Part shown: in pieces, positions 1-6,110 of the stretch
How positions within the stretch are numbered: position 1 is the first letter of the stretch
Layout of the letters: every line of letters starts with the position of its first letter
Origin: SG8-41 sp035456985
GTDB taxonomy: Bacteria > Pseudomonadota > Gammaproteobacteria > Burkholderiales > SG8-41
DNA length: 9,935 bases
Direction of reading: 5' to 3'
Assembly (NCBI GenBank): GCA_035456985.1
Contig: DATICE010000182.1
Location: forward strand, 1-9,935
Notes under the pieces: generated by a model
Databases searched by the model: none
Seen by the model: the letters and a program-made list of their open reading frames with translations, nothing else
What the model was told of the DNA's origin: nothing
Position numbers and translations under genes: made by a program

Positions 1-1
1 C

Positions 2-172
2 GACGGGCTGTGCGAAGCCTTTTACCGCAGTCTGATGCAGTGCTATCAACGCCGCGGCGAGCGCGGCGAAGCGCTCGCGACCTATGAGCGGCTGCGCACC
101 ATGCTGGCGACCCGCCTCAAGTCCATGCCGTCGCAGGAAACCCAGGCCATCTATTCCGCGCTGCTTACGTAA
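2..172 (+). CDS. C-terminal end of a BTAD-domain transcriptional regulator (5' truncated by window)
   Basis: The frame is open from the window edge to a TAA at 170-172, giving 56 residues. The visible part contains YRSLMQCYQRRGERGEALATYERL and ends PSQETQAIYSALLT. This is the helical, TPR-like pattern of the bacterial transcriptional activator domain (BTAD) of DnrI/AfsR-type regulators, including the typical 'P-S-x-E-T-x-x-x-Y' close. In such proteins the BTAD is usually a regulatory module beside a winged-helix DNA-binding domain, or part of a larger ATPase/TPR or kinase-like signalling protein. The N-terminal part lies outside the window, so the full architecture is unknown. The gene converges on the lipoprotein gene with no base between the two stop codons. 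Confidence 0.7.
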   Translation, partial: DGLCEAFYRSLMQCYQRRGERGEALATYERLRTMLATRLKSMPSQETQAIYSALLT

Positions 173-796
173 TCAGGGCCGCCGGACGGTCGTCTTGAAT
201 TCACGTTCGACCTCGGCCCACATCTTCCTCAGCGCGATCCGAACGGCAGTCGGAGGCAGGTATTCCCTGCGGGGGAACCCCGTCTGCGGCGGCGCGACCT
301 CGCGCATGCGCGCGGTGAACGAAATCGCGGTACCGGCCGGAACTTCGACTACCGTTGCGTTGATCAGGATCTCCAGGCCTCTCGGCTCAAATGTGAAAAA
401 ATGGCGAAACAGGCCGACGTGAGGTCCGATGATCTGACGCGTCCTCGGAAGGTCGGCCTCGGCCGCCTCATTCCACTCCGCGTCATTGAGCGGGCGCGGC
501 GCGGGCCCATAGACGTTGACGTAACCGAGCACCGGGTCCTGGGCCTCGACCGTCATGCCAAGCCGTGCCATGCTCACCCGGACCGCATCGTAGGCTTCGG
601 CACGGCTCACCCTGTATACCCGCGTACCGTCTTTCGCAAGGATGGCTTCGTAGTCCGCGCGAAACGCCGCGTTGATGGCGTTGACCGCGTCGCGCTTGTC
701 TTCCGTCGTGATGCAGCCCGACATCAGCAACGCAGTCGCAATGCACCATCCGGCGACCCGGCAACCGCTCACGATGTTGAAGACTCTCGTTCCCAT
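173..796 (-). CDS. putative outer-membrane or periplasmic lipoprotein of unknown function
   Basis: This encodes 207 residues. The N-terminus has a hydrophobic segment, then a lipobox LMSG-C with the modifiable Cys at residue 28, so the mature protein should be lipid-anchored outside the cytoplasm. The mature part (about residues 32-207) is mixed alpha/beta. It includes a stretch YRVSRAEAYDAVRVSMARLG followed by MTVEAQDPVLGYVNVYGPAP, a pattern seen in small periplasmic 'conversion of A..L..lG' lipoproteins, but I do not recognise a named family. The ATG at 794-796 has GGGGAT about 8 nt upstream. The gene starts 17 bp after the Ser/Thr kinase stop on the same strand, so the two are very likely co-transcribed. 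The lipoprotein may act as an envelope partner for the periplasmic half of that kinase; this is inference from position only. Confidence 0.75.
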   Translation of the reverse strand: MGTRVFNIVSGCRVAGWCIATALLMSGCITTEDKRDAVNAINAAFRADYEAILAKDGTRVYRVSRAEAYDAVRVSMARLGMTVEAQDPVLGYVNVYGPAPRPLNDAEWNEAAEADLPRTRQIIGPHVGLFRHFFTFEPRGLEILINATVVEVPAGTAISFTARMREVAPPQTGFPRREYLPPTAVRIALRKMWAEVEREFKTTVRRP

Positions 797-813
797 GAGC
801 GCAATCCCCGGCG

Positions 814-2703
814 TCAGCGCGGCCGCCAGTTCTGAACCACGCTATCAGCCTGCCGGATTTCGGCCGGCTGCAGCAGCTTGGCTATCCTGTCGCGCTCGGT
901 TGACGCGGTAGTGCTTCCCCCTTGTGCCGCGAGACTGTACCAGATGTAGGCCTGGTTGTTGTTCCTCGGGACGCCCATTCCGTCCGCGTACATCTCGGCC
1001 AGCCTGTCCTGCGCCCGGGTGTTTCCGGCCTGTGCCAGGGGCCGCAGGATTTCGAGAGCTTTCTCGTACTCGCGGCGCGCCAGCGCGGCCTCTCCCAGGG
1101 CGAGCTGCTGTGCCTGAGGAGAGGGCTTGGCAACGGGAACCGTTTCGGGCGGTTTCGCCAGGGCCAGGCGCTGCTCCTGTTCGCGCCGCGCAGCGTCTGC
1201 CAGCCGCTGCTGCTCTTCCAGCCGTCTGCGCGCCTCTTCCTCCTTGCGCAGCCGCGCCTCGGCAAGTCGCTGCTTCTCCTCGAGCCGCTTGCGTGCCTCT
1301 TCCTCCTGCCGCAGCCGCGCCTCCGACAGCCGCAGATTCTCCTGGTCACGCTTCTTTTCCTCCGCCAGGCGCGCTTGCTCGTCCTGGCGCCGTTTCGCTT
1401 CCTCCAGTTTCTTCTGCTCTGCCAGCAACGCAAGTATCTCTTCACGTGCTTTTCCGTCGCGCTCCCCAACCTCCGCGAGACGCTTTTCCGCCTGTGCAAG
1501 TTGCGTCTGGATTTCCTTGATCCTCCTGTCGTCTCGCTCCGAAGTCCCGGTCCACAGGAAAACGGCAATCCCGATTGCCCCGGCGGCCATCCCGGCAATT
1601 GCCCACGGAATAGGCCCGCCCGACCAAGACCTGCGAATGACACGAGCGTCCGCCGTCAGTGCTGCCACATGAACTTCGCCGGCGGCTTGCCCCGGCACGG
1701 GGGGTGGCACCGATGGTGTCCCAGCCAACGGCGCGGCCAGTGGCGCAGCCGGCTGCCGAGCCGAAGCGGCCGGCTTCTCTGCTGCTGCGGGCGCCGCGTT
1801 TACCGCGCCCGTCTCTCCCAGCAGCTCCCGGCGCCACTCGGACACGGTCTGCGGGCGGTTTTTCTCGACGAACTCGAGCGCGTGATCGACGGCGGCGAGC
1901 AATTGGGCGGAGTAGCGGCCGCTGCCGACGTTCCGGGCGGGAACGAGGACTTCGTGCGTGCTGCCCAGGATGCCCTTGCTGCGGGTAATGGCGTCCATGG
2001 GAGGAATCCCCGCGATCGCGCGGTAGCAGGTCGCGCCGAGCCCGTAGATGTCCGTCCACGGACCCTGATTTTCCGAGGTGCTGTGGTACTGCTCGAACGC
2101 CGCGTAGCCGGGGGCGACCAGGATGGTCAGAGTATGGGCCTTGCCGAGCGCGTGGCGCGCCGATCCGAAGTCGAGCAGCACGGGGCTGCCGTCCGCGCGG
2201 ATGTGGATGTTGTCCGGCTTGATGTCGCGGTGGATGAAGCCGGCGTTGTGCACCAGCTCCAGGCCGTCGAGGATCGGCAGCAGGATCCGTAGCAGGTCTC
2301 TCTCGGGAAGCGTCCCGCGCCGCTCGAGCAGCGCGGCGAGGTTGTCGCCCTCCTCGAACCGCATCACCATGTAGGCCGTGCCGTTGAACTCGAACACGGA
2401 ATGCACGCGCACGATGTTCGGGTGGTCGAAGCGCGCGAGCGTGCGCGCTTCCTGAATGAACCGGTCGAGCCCCCACCGGTAACGCTCGCGCTGCCCTTCG
2501 CTCCGCGAGCGCACGGTCGAATCCGGGCGGCGCGACGCGACCTCCACCGGCAGGTATTCCTTGATCGCGACGAGCTGATCGAGATTGGTGTCGCGGGCGA
2601 GATAGGTGATGCCGAAGCCGCCCTGCCCGAGGACGCGCTCGATCGTGTACCAGTGCATCCGGTACTGCGGTTGCAGCGCGTCGGGATAGGCCTGCTCGCT
2701 CAT
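814..2703 (-). CDS. membrane-anchored Ser/Thr protein kinase with coiled coil and Sel1-like C-terminus
   Basis: This encodes 629 residues. An N-terminal Hanks-type kinase domain (about 17-290) has the glycine loop GQGGFG (26-31), the ATP lysine in VAIKEYLP (K48), the catalytic loop HRDIKPDN (158-165; D160, N165), DFG (178-180), an APGY..FEQY activation/P+1 segment (197-206) and the helix-F Asp in WTDIYGLG (D218). All key residues are present, so it should be active. An Ala/Pro-rich linker (about 300-345) leads to one membrane span (about 364-385), then a charged coiled coil (about 391-512), then a Sel1/TPR-like region (about 533-597; REYEKALEILRPLAQAGN and YADGMGVPRNNNQAYIWYSLAAQGGS). By topology the kinase is cytoplasmic and the coiled coil and Sel1 part extracytoplasmic. 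The ATG is preceded by AGGGGG at 2711-2716 with about 7 nt spacing. It is first in an operon with the lipoprotein. The substrate is unknown; a nearby phosphoprotein or FHA partner is not visible. Confidence 0.93.
   Translation of the reverse strand: MSEQAYPDALQPQYRMHWYTIERVLGQGGFGITYLARDTNLDQLVAIKEYLPVEVASRRPDSTVRSRSEGQRERYRWGLDRFIQEARTLARFDHPNIVRVHSVFEFNGTAYMVMRFEEGDNLAALLERRGTLPERDLLRILLPILDGLELVHNAGFIHRDIKPDNIHIRADGSPVLLDFGSARHALGKAHTLTILVAPGYAAFEQYHSTSENQGPWTDIYGLGATCYRAIAGIPPMDAITRSKGILGSTHEVLVPARNVGSGRYSAQLLAAVDHALEFVEKNRPQTVSEWRRELLGETGAVNAAPAAAEKPAASARQPAAPLAAPLAGTPSVPPPVPGQAAGEVHVAALTADARVIRRSWSGGPIPWAIAGMAAGAIGIAVFLWTGTSERDDRRIKEIQTQLAQAEKRLAEVGERDGKAREEILALLAEQKKLEEAKRRQDEQARLAEEKKRDQENLRLSEARLRQEEEARKRLEEKQRLAEARLRKEEEARRRLEEQQRLADAARREQEQRLALAKPPETVPVAKPSPQAQQLALGEAALARREYEKALEILRPLAQAGNTRAQDRLAEMYADGMGVPRNNNQAYIWYSLAAQGGSTTASTERDRIAKLLQPAEIRQADSVVQNWRPR
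1204..1329 (-). repeat. tandem 63-bp (21-residue) repeat inside the kinase coiled coil
   Basis: Two adjacent 21-codon units encode residues 459-479 and 480-500 of the Ser/Thr kinase. Each reads approximately L-x-EARLR-(Q/K)-EEEAR-(K/R)-RLEE-(K/Q)-QR. The units differ at only a few residues, and the DNA is visibly similar (1204-1266 and 1267-1329). 21 residues equal three heptads, so adding or losing one unit would keep the coiled-coil register. It is a likely site of slipped-strand length variation. Confidence 0.75.
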
Positions 2704-2765
2704 CGAGGCACCCCCTGCCCCTGCGTTCGCGCCATCATGCGTCGTGGCGGTGCGCTAATGCATTG

Positions 2766-2771
2766 ATCATA
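2766..2771 (-). promoter_or_regulatory. possible -10 element of the Ser/Thr kinase operon
   Basis: On the minus strand the hexamer reads TATGAT, five of six matches to the sigma-70 -10 consensus, about 60 nt before the kinase start. No convincing -35 hexamer lies 16-18 bp upstream. The region just upstream contains an imperfect dyad, TTCAC...GTGAA at 2778-2801. This is a weak call made on one hexamer. Confidence 0.2.
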
Positions 2772-2855
2772 CAACAGTTCACGCTGCGTACAGCATGTGA
2801 AACTGGGCCCGTCGTTTCTGTAGCGCAGCCGCTCTTCCGCGCCGCAGCAGCGCCT

Positions 2856-2899
2856 GTAAGCCATCCGTAACCAACCGGTAAGCGATCCGGAACCCGAAT
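2856..2899 (+). repeat. four imperfect 11-bp direct repeats upstream of the short histidine kinase gene
   Basis: Reading from 2856 in steps of 11, the units are GTAAGCCATCC, GTAACCAACCG, GTAAGCGATCC and GGAACCCGAAT. Units 1 and 3 differ at one position. The 17-mers at 2856-2872 and 2878-2894 match at 15 of 17 positions at a 22-bp offset, about two helical turns. The array ends 35 bp before the ATG at 2935. Phased 10-11 bp direct repeats with GTAA-type cores are typical binding sites of OmpR/PhoB-family winged-helix regulators, so this is a candidate operator for the kinase gene. No protein of that family is in the window. The remainder of 2704-2934 holds no gene that I can support. Confidence 0.45.
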
Positions 2900-2934
2900 G
2901 GCGCCAGCATGACGGCCAGGCAGGACGGGAATCC

Positions 2935-3894
2935 ATGAATCTGACCGCCCACATTCGATACGCGCCGCGCGCGCTGCCCCTCACGCGGGTCGCCGCGGCG
3001 GGCGCCCTGCTGCTCTTCGCGGTCCTGGTGGCATCGGAAATCCTGCGGTTGCTGGACTTCACCGATACGACGCCACGCGTCCTGCGGGCGGCATTCGTCC
3101 TGTTCACCGTGCTTGCGGCCGGCACCGCAATCATCGAGCACTACATGGCGGCGACCTCCGAGCTGCAGCGGCTGAACACCGAGCTCGAGCGCCGCATCGC
3201 CGAAAAATCCGAGGAGATCCGCAGCACCTACGCGCGCGTCGAGGAAGCCAAGCGCGAGTGGGCGCAGGTAAGCGAGCGCCAGCGCATCCTCGCCGACCTG
3301 CACGATGGTGTGGGCGCGAGCCTGGTTGGGCTGCTGCGGCACGTGCAGTCAGGAAGCGCGGACCGCGCGAGCATCGAGCGGCGGGTGCAGGAGGTCCTGC
3401 AGGAAATGCGCATCGCAATTGATGCCCTGCAGCCGCGGGATGGCGACCTTGCCGCCGTGCTCGGGGCCCTGCGCTACCGTTTGGACGACATCATCCGTTC
3501 CTCCGGCGTGCGCCTGGCGTGGGATGTGGAGGAACTGCCCGAGGTAAGCGATCTCAAGCCCTCTACCGTGTTCGCCCTGCAGCGCATCGTGCTCGAAGCG
3601 ATCACCAACGCGCTCAAGCACTCCGGGGCGCAACGCCTGCGCCTCAGCGCCCGGGCAGTCTACGGGGAAGTTGAAATCCGCATCGAGGACAACGGCCGTG
3701 GATTCGATCCGTCGCACGCCGCTGCCGGGCTGGGTCTTGCCAACATGCGCGCCCGGGCGCGGCGTATCGGCGCCCGCCTCGACATTCATGCCCATTCCGG
3801 CGCGGGAACGGTCGTGCGCCTCTCGATACCCCGCCTGCCGCTCCCACCTCCTGTGCACCATCCCGAGCCCTCCCCGCGTCAGCCTCGCCAGTAA
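2935..3894 (+). CDS. NarL-type sensor histidine kinase, short form without ectodomain
   Basis: This encodes 319 residues. There are two predicted membrane helices (about 17-38 and 50-70) with only a short loop between, then a coiled-coil linker (about 72-112). A HisKA_3 dimerisation/phosphoacceptor domain follows (about 113-185; ERQRILADLHDGVGASL, His123), then a HATPase_c domain (about 212-298) with N-box LEAITNALKHS (E221, N225), G1 DNGRG (252-256) and G2 GLGLANM (265-271). All catalytic elements are present. It should autophosphorylate and pass phosphate to a NarL-type regulator, most plausibly the one at 8067-8771. It lacks the signal peptide, ectodomain and seven membrane segments of its two neighbours, although its kinase core is clearly paralogous. 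The C-terminus ends in a Pro-rich tail. A purine-rich CAGGACGGGA lies just before the start. It may sense a membrane or cytoplasmic cue, or pair with the longer kinases; that is speculation. Confidence 0.9.
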   Translation: MNLTAHIRYAPRALPLTRVAAAGALLLFAVLVASEILRLLDFTDTTPRVLRAAFVLFTVLAAGTAIIEHYMAATSELQRLNTELERRIAEKSEEIRSTYARVEEAKREWAQVSERQRILADLHDGVGASLVGLLRHVQSGSADRASIERRVQEVLQEMRIAIDALQPRDGDLAAVLGALRYRLDDIIRSSGVRLAWDVEELPEVSDLKPSTVFALQRIVLEAITNALKHSGAQRLRLSARAVYGEVEIRIEDNGRGFDPSHAAAGLGLANMRARARRIGARLDIHAHSGAGTVVRLSIPRLPLPPPVHHPEPSPRQPRQ

Positions 3895-3901
3895 CGACCC
3901 G

Positions 3902-3937
3902 TTTCGGGGCCTGACCCCGCGTACTGAGCTTTCGGGG
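3902..3937. repeat. GC-rich stem-loop and TTTCGGGG direct repeat after the short kinase gene
   Basis: Eight bases after the TAA, TTTCGGGG occurs at 3902-3909 and again at 3930-3937, 28 bp apart. The first copy forms a hairpin CGGGG-CCTGA-CCCCG (3905-3919). There is no T-tract, so it is not a clear intrinsic terminator. The core resembles the GGGGTCAGnCCCC type of short extragenic palindrome found in many proteobacterial genomes; this resemblance is from memory. It may protect or attenuate the transcript between the short kinase and the two-kinase operon. Confidence 0.3.
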
Positions 3938-3952
3938 ATCGCATCTCGCCCA

Positions 3953-3968
3953 TCCCATATTCATGGGA
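3953..3968. promoter_or_regulatory. candidate operator dyad upstream of the two-kinase operon (copy 1)
   Basis: The sequence is TCCCAT-ATTC-ATGGGA, a perfect 6-bp dyad around a 4-nt centre. The same arrangement (TCCCAT-GATC-GTGGGA) occurs upstream of the response regulator at 8910-8925, and the two copies share flanking bases (CA before; TCCCC after, in the same reading direction). The centre is about 37 bp upstream of the centre of the putative -10 at 3995-4000, which places it around -46 relative to an expected start. This is a typical activator position next to a poor -35. The probable ligand is the NarL-type regulator; this is inference. Confidence 0.5.
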
Positions 3969-3994
3969 GGTCCCCAGCGCGTAAAAAGGCGCAA

Positions 3995-4000
3995 TAATAT
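3995..4000 (+). promoter_or_regulatory. possible -10 element of the two-kinase operon
   Basis: TAATAT matches the sigma-70 -10 consensus at four of six positions and lies in a locally AT-rich stretch (GTAAAAAGGCGCAATAATAT). The hexamer 17 bp upstream (CCCCAG) is not a -35, which suits an activator-dependent promoter driven from the dyad at 3953-3968. The rest of 4001-4139 would be a leader of about 130 nt. It includes an imperfect 13-15 bp direct repeat beginning TTCGCGC at 4000 and 4015. Confidence 0.35.
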
Positions 4001-4139
4001 TCGCGCGGTGAATTTTCGCGCCGAATTAACCGCCGGGGGCCTGGAGCAACCGGGCCGGAGGAGGTCCTGCGGTGACGCTCGTGTGCATGGGTTCGCGGGC
4101 ACTTCATTCTGGAGCGACCGCAAGCGGGGGCAGCGAATC

Positions 4140-6110
4140 ATGAAATGGTCGCGTCTGGCAATCCGGTGCGCGGGTATCGTCGTCATCGGATTCTCGGCCA
4201 TAAACCTGACATGTGCCGAGGAGCCAGCATGGAAAACCGTTTTTGAACAGGCGGATTTCCTGTTCAGCGACGAACGCCGGCCGCCCGGAGAGTCGGCAGC
4301 CTGGCAGCCCGTCTCGCTGCCGGATCAATGGCGACACCGCATGCCGGACGGGATACGCGGGCAAGCTTGGTACCGAATCAAGTTCGATCTCACGCAAAGC
4401 CCCTCGTCCGTGCATGCCGTAGGCATCACGCATCCTCGCGCGTTTCGCACCGATTTCTTCGTGAACGGAAAGCTCGTCGGTGGAGCGGGTGATCTCATCG
4501 CTGGGGGCCGCGGACCCACTCGCGGATCCCTTTACGCCCCGGTCCCATCGTTCATGACAGCTTTACACGTCATGGTAGCGCCCCAGCTCCTTGACGCGGG
4601 CGAAAATACCATCCACGTGCGTGTGAATGCCACATCGTCTGGCGCATTCCTGCACGGGCTTCCGCGTGTGAGCTTCGGTGAAGCAAGGGCATTGCACAAG
4701 GAAAATCACGCCAGTAGTGAAATGGGACTAAATGCACAGCGCATGTTCTTTACCATGGCACTCGTCACCGGGATCATCACGCTCTTTCTCTGGTTGGCCC
4801 TACGCAGTGACAGAGTTCTGTTCTGGTACAGCGTCGCCTGCCTGACGTGGAGCCTCGTGAGCATTCCGCGTCTCGCCCTGCGCTGGATGGATTCTTTCCA
4901 GCCCCTCATTCCCGTGCTGTCATGGTTCCTGAATTACGGCCTGGTTGTCCCGGTCGTGATCCTCTGTTTACGTACCGTAAACCTCAAGTGGCGGCGCTTC
5001 GAGGCAGCGCTCTGGGCGTATCTCGCCATCGAGGCTGCGTTCCCGTTGTGGGCGACGGATAGCAGCGGACAAGGATATCTCGCTTGGGACACCGCGAATT
5101 CGGCTCTGTTGCTGGCGGGCGTTGCCGTCATTGTCTTCCGTGCCAAGCGACCATTGCGATGGTCCGTCATCCTGCAGATCGCCGCGCTGCTTTTGATGGC
5201 CGCGCTGATGTTCTTTGAGGTCATGCGTTATCTGGGCTGGGTCTACGTGGACTTCAAGGCGGTCCGTCACTATCACGTGCCGCTGATGCTGTTGGCCATC
5301 GGTGCGATGATCTTCGAGCGCCACGTCCTTGCGGTCCAGCGTACAGAGCGATCGAACCTGCAACTCAAGGAACGTGTGGCGGAAAAGGCTCGCGAGATCG
5401 AAGCGAACTATGCGCGCGTGGAGGAGGTGAGGCGCGAGCGGGCACTTGCACAGGAACGACAACGCATCCTCACCGACATGCACGACGGATTAGGTGCCAG
5501 CTTGATCGGGATATTGCGGCATGCCCACTCCGGCGGGTCCGATTGCGCAGGCATCGAGCGCCGGGTCCAGGAGGCACTCCAGGAGATGAAGATCGCGGTC
5601 GATGCCCTGAAACCAGCCGAAGGCGACATTGCCGCTGTGCTCGGCAGCCTGCGTTACCGCCTCGACAGCATGATTCGGGAAACCGGGATCCGCCTGATGT
5701 GGAAAGTGGCGGAACTGCCTCCAGTTTCGGGGCTCAGTCCCTCGACGGTCTTCGCATTGCAGCGCATTCTGTTGGAAGCGATCACGAATGTGCTGAAACA
5801 CTCCGGCGCAACGCAGATCAGCTTTACCGCACGGGCACAGGGCAAGGATGAAATTAGAATCAAGGTCGAGGACGACGGAAAGGGTTTCGACCCGCTGCAT
5901 CCGAGGCCCGGCCTGGGGCTCGCCAACATGCGAAATCGGGCGGCGCGTATAGGCGTAGTTCTCGAGATTCGCTCACGCCCGAGTGAAGGCACGTTGGTAG
6001 AGCTTGCCCTTCCAACCAGTCTGGCCGGCGCCGCGGCCACGTCCGCGTCGGCGGAGCCGGAGCCTAACACGCCGCAACGCGCCAAGGTGGCAGCCGGGTT
6101 CGCATCATGA
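4140..6110 (+). CDS. 7TM receptor-type sensor histidine kinase (DISM-like), first of tandem pair
   Basis: This encodes 656 residues from the ATG at 4140. A signal peptide (about 1-25, ending TCA-EE) is followed by a beta-rich periplasmic domain (about 31-185; FLFSDERRPPGESAAWQPVSLPDQW, WYRIKFDL, FFVNGKLVGG). This is the jelly-roll, carbohydrate-binding-like pattern of 7TMR-DISM receptors. About seven membrane segments follow (roughly 203-395), then a coiled-coil linker (400-436), HisKA_3 (ERQRILTDMHDGLGASL, His448) and HATPase_c with N-box LEAITNVLKHS (E546, N550), G1 DDGKG (578-582) and G2 GLGLANM (591-597). The open frame extends 59 codons further upstream to an ATG at 3963. I reject that start because the signal peptide begins at 4140, the resulting length matches the paralogue, and 3963 lies in the operator dyad. 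It is translationally coupled to the next kinase by an ATGA overlap. The ligand is unknown; a glycan or small solute is possible. Confidence 0.9.
   Translation: MKWSRLAIRCAGIVVIGFSAINLTCAEEPAWKTVFEQADFLFSDERRPPGESAAWQPVSLPDQWRHRMPDGIRGQAWYRIKFDLTQSPSSVHAVGITHPRAFRTDFFVNGKLVGGAGDLIAGGRGPTRGSLYAPVPSFMTALHVMVAPQLLDAGENTIHVRVNATSSGAFLHGLPRVSFGEARALHKENHASSEMGLNAQRMFFTMALVTGIITLFLWLALRSDRVLFWYSVACLTWSLVSIPRLALRWMDSFQPLIPVLSWFLNYGLVVPVVILCLRTVNLKWRRFEAALWAYLAIEAAFPLWATDSSGQGYLAWDTANSALLLAGVAVIVFRAKRPLRWSVILQIAALLLMAALMFFEVMRYLGWVYVDFKAVRHYHVPLMLLAIGAMIFERHVLAVQRTERSNLQLKERVAEKAREIEANYARVEEVRRERALAQERQRILTDMHDGLGASLIGILRHAHSGGSDCAGIERRVQEALQEMKIAVDALKPAEGDIAAVLGSLRYRLDSMIRETGIRLMWKVAELPPVSGLSPSTVFALQRILLEAITNVLKHSGATQISFTARAQGKDEIRIKVEDDGKGFDPLHPRPGLGLANMRNRAARIGVVLEIRSRPSEGTLVELALPTSLAGAAATSASAEPEPNTPQRAKVAAGFAS

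Noticed and set aside
1996..2011. ATGGGAGG...TCCCC inside the Ser/Thr kinase gene, resembling one arm and flank of the dyad
   Set aside because: The TCCCAT arm is missing, and the sequence is accounted for by conserved kinase codons (GIPPMDA region).
922..2292. 456-codon open frame on the plus strand antisense to the Ser/Thr kinase
   Set aside because: It is a mirror of the kinase frame in high-GC DNA. Its product is low-complexity Arg/Leu-rich, while the opposite strand encodes every kinase motif in order.
2778..2801. Imperfect dyad TTCAC...GTGAA with inner GCTG-CGTA-CAGC
   Set aside because: The arms are short and unequally spaced, and there is no second copy in the window. It may be an operator for the kinase operon, but one imperfect instance is not enough.
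3991..4027. AT-rich GCGC-flanked dyad and TTCGCGC direct repeat in the leader of the two-kinase operon
   Set aside because: These overlap the -10 candidate and could be structural. The matches are short and imperfect, so I mention them only within the promoter entry.
3963..4139. 59-residue N-terminal extension of the first 7TM kinase from ATG 3963
   Set aside because: It would bury the signal peptide, is Arg/Gly-rich without recognisable structure, has no match in the paralogue, and its ATG belongs to the dyad. The start at 4140 gives 656 residues, close to the paralogue's 650.
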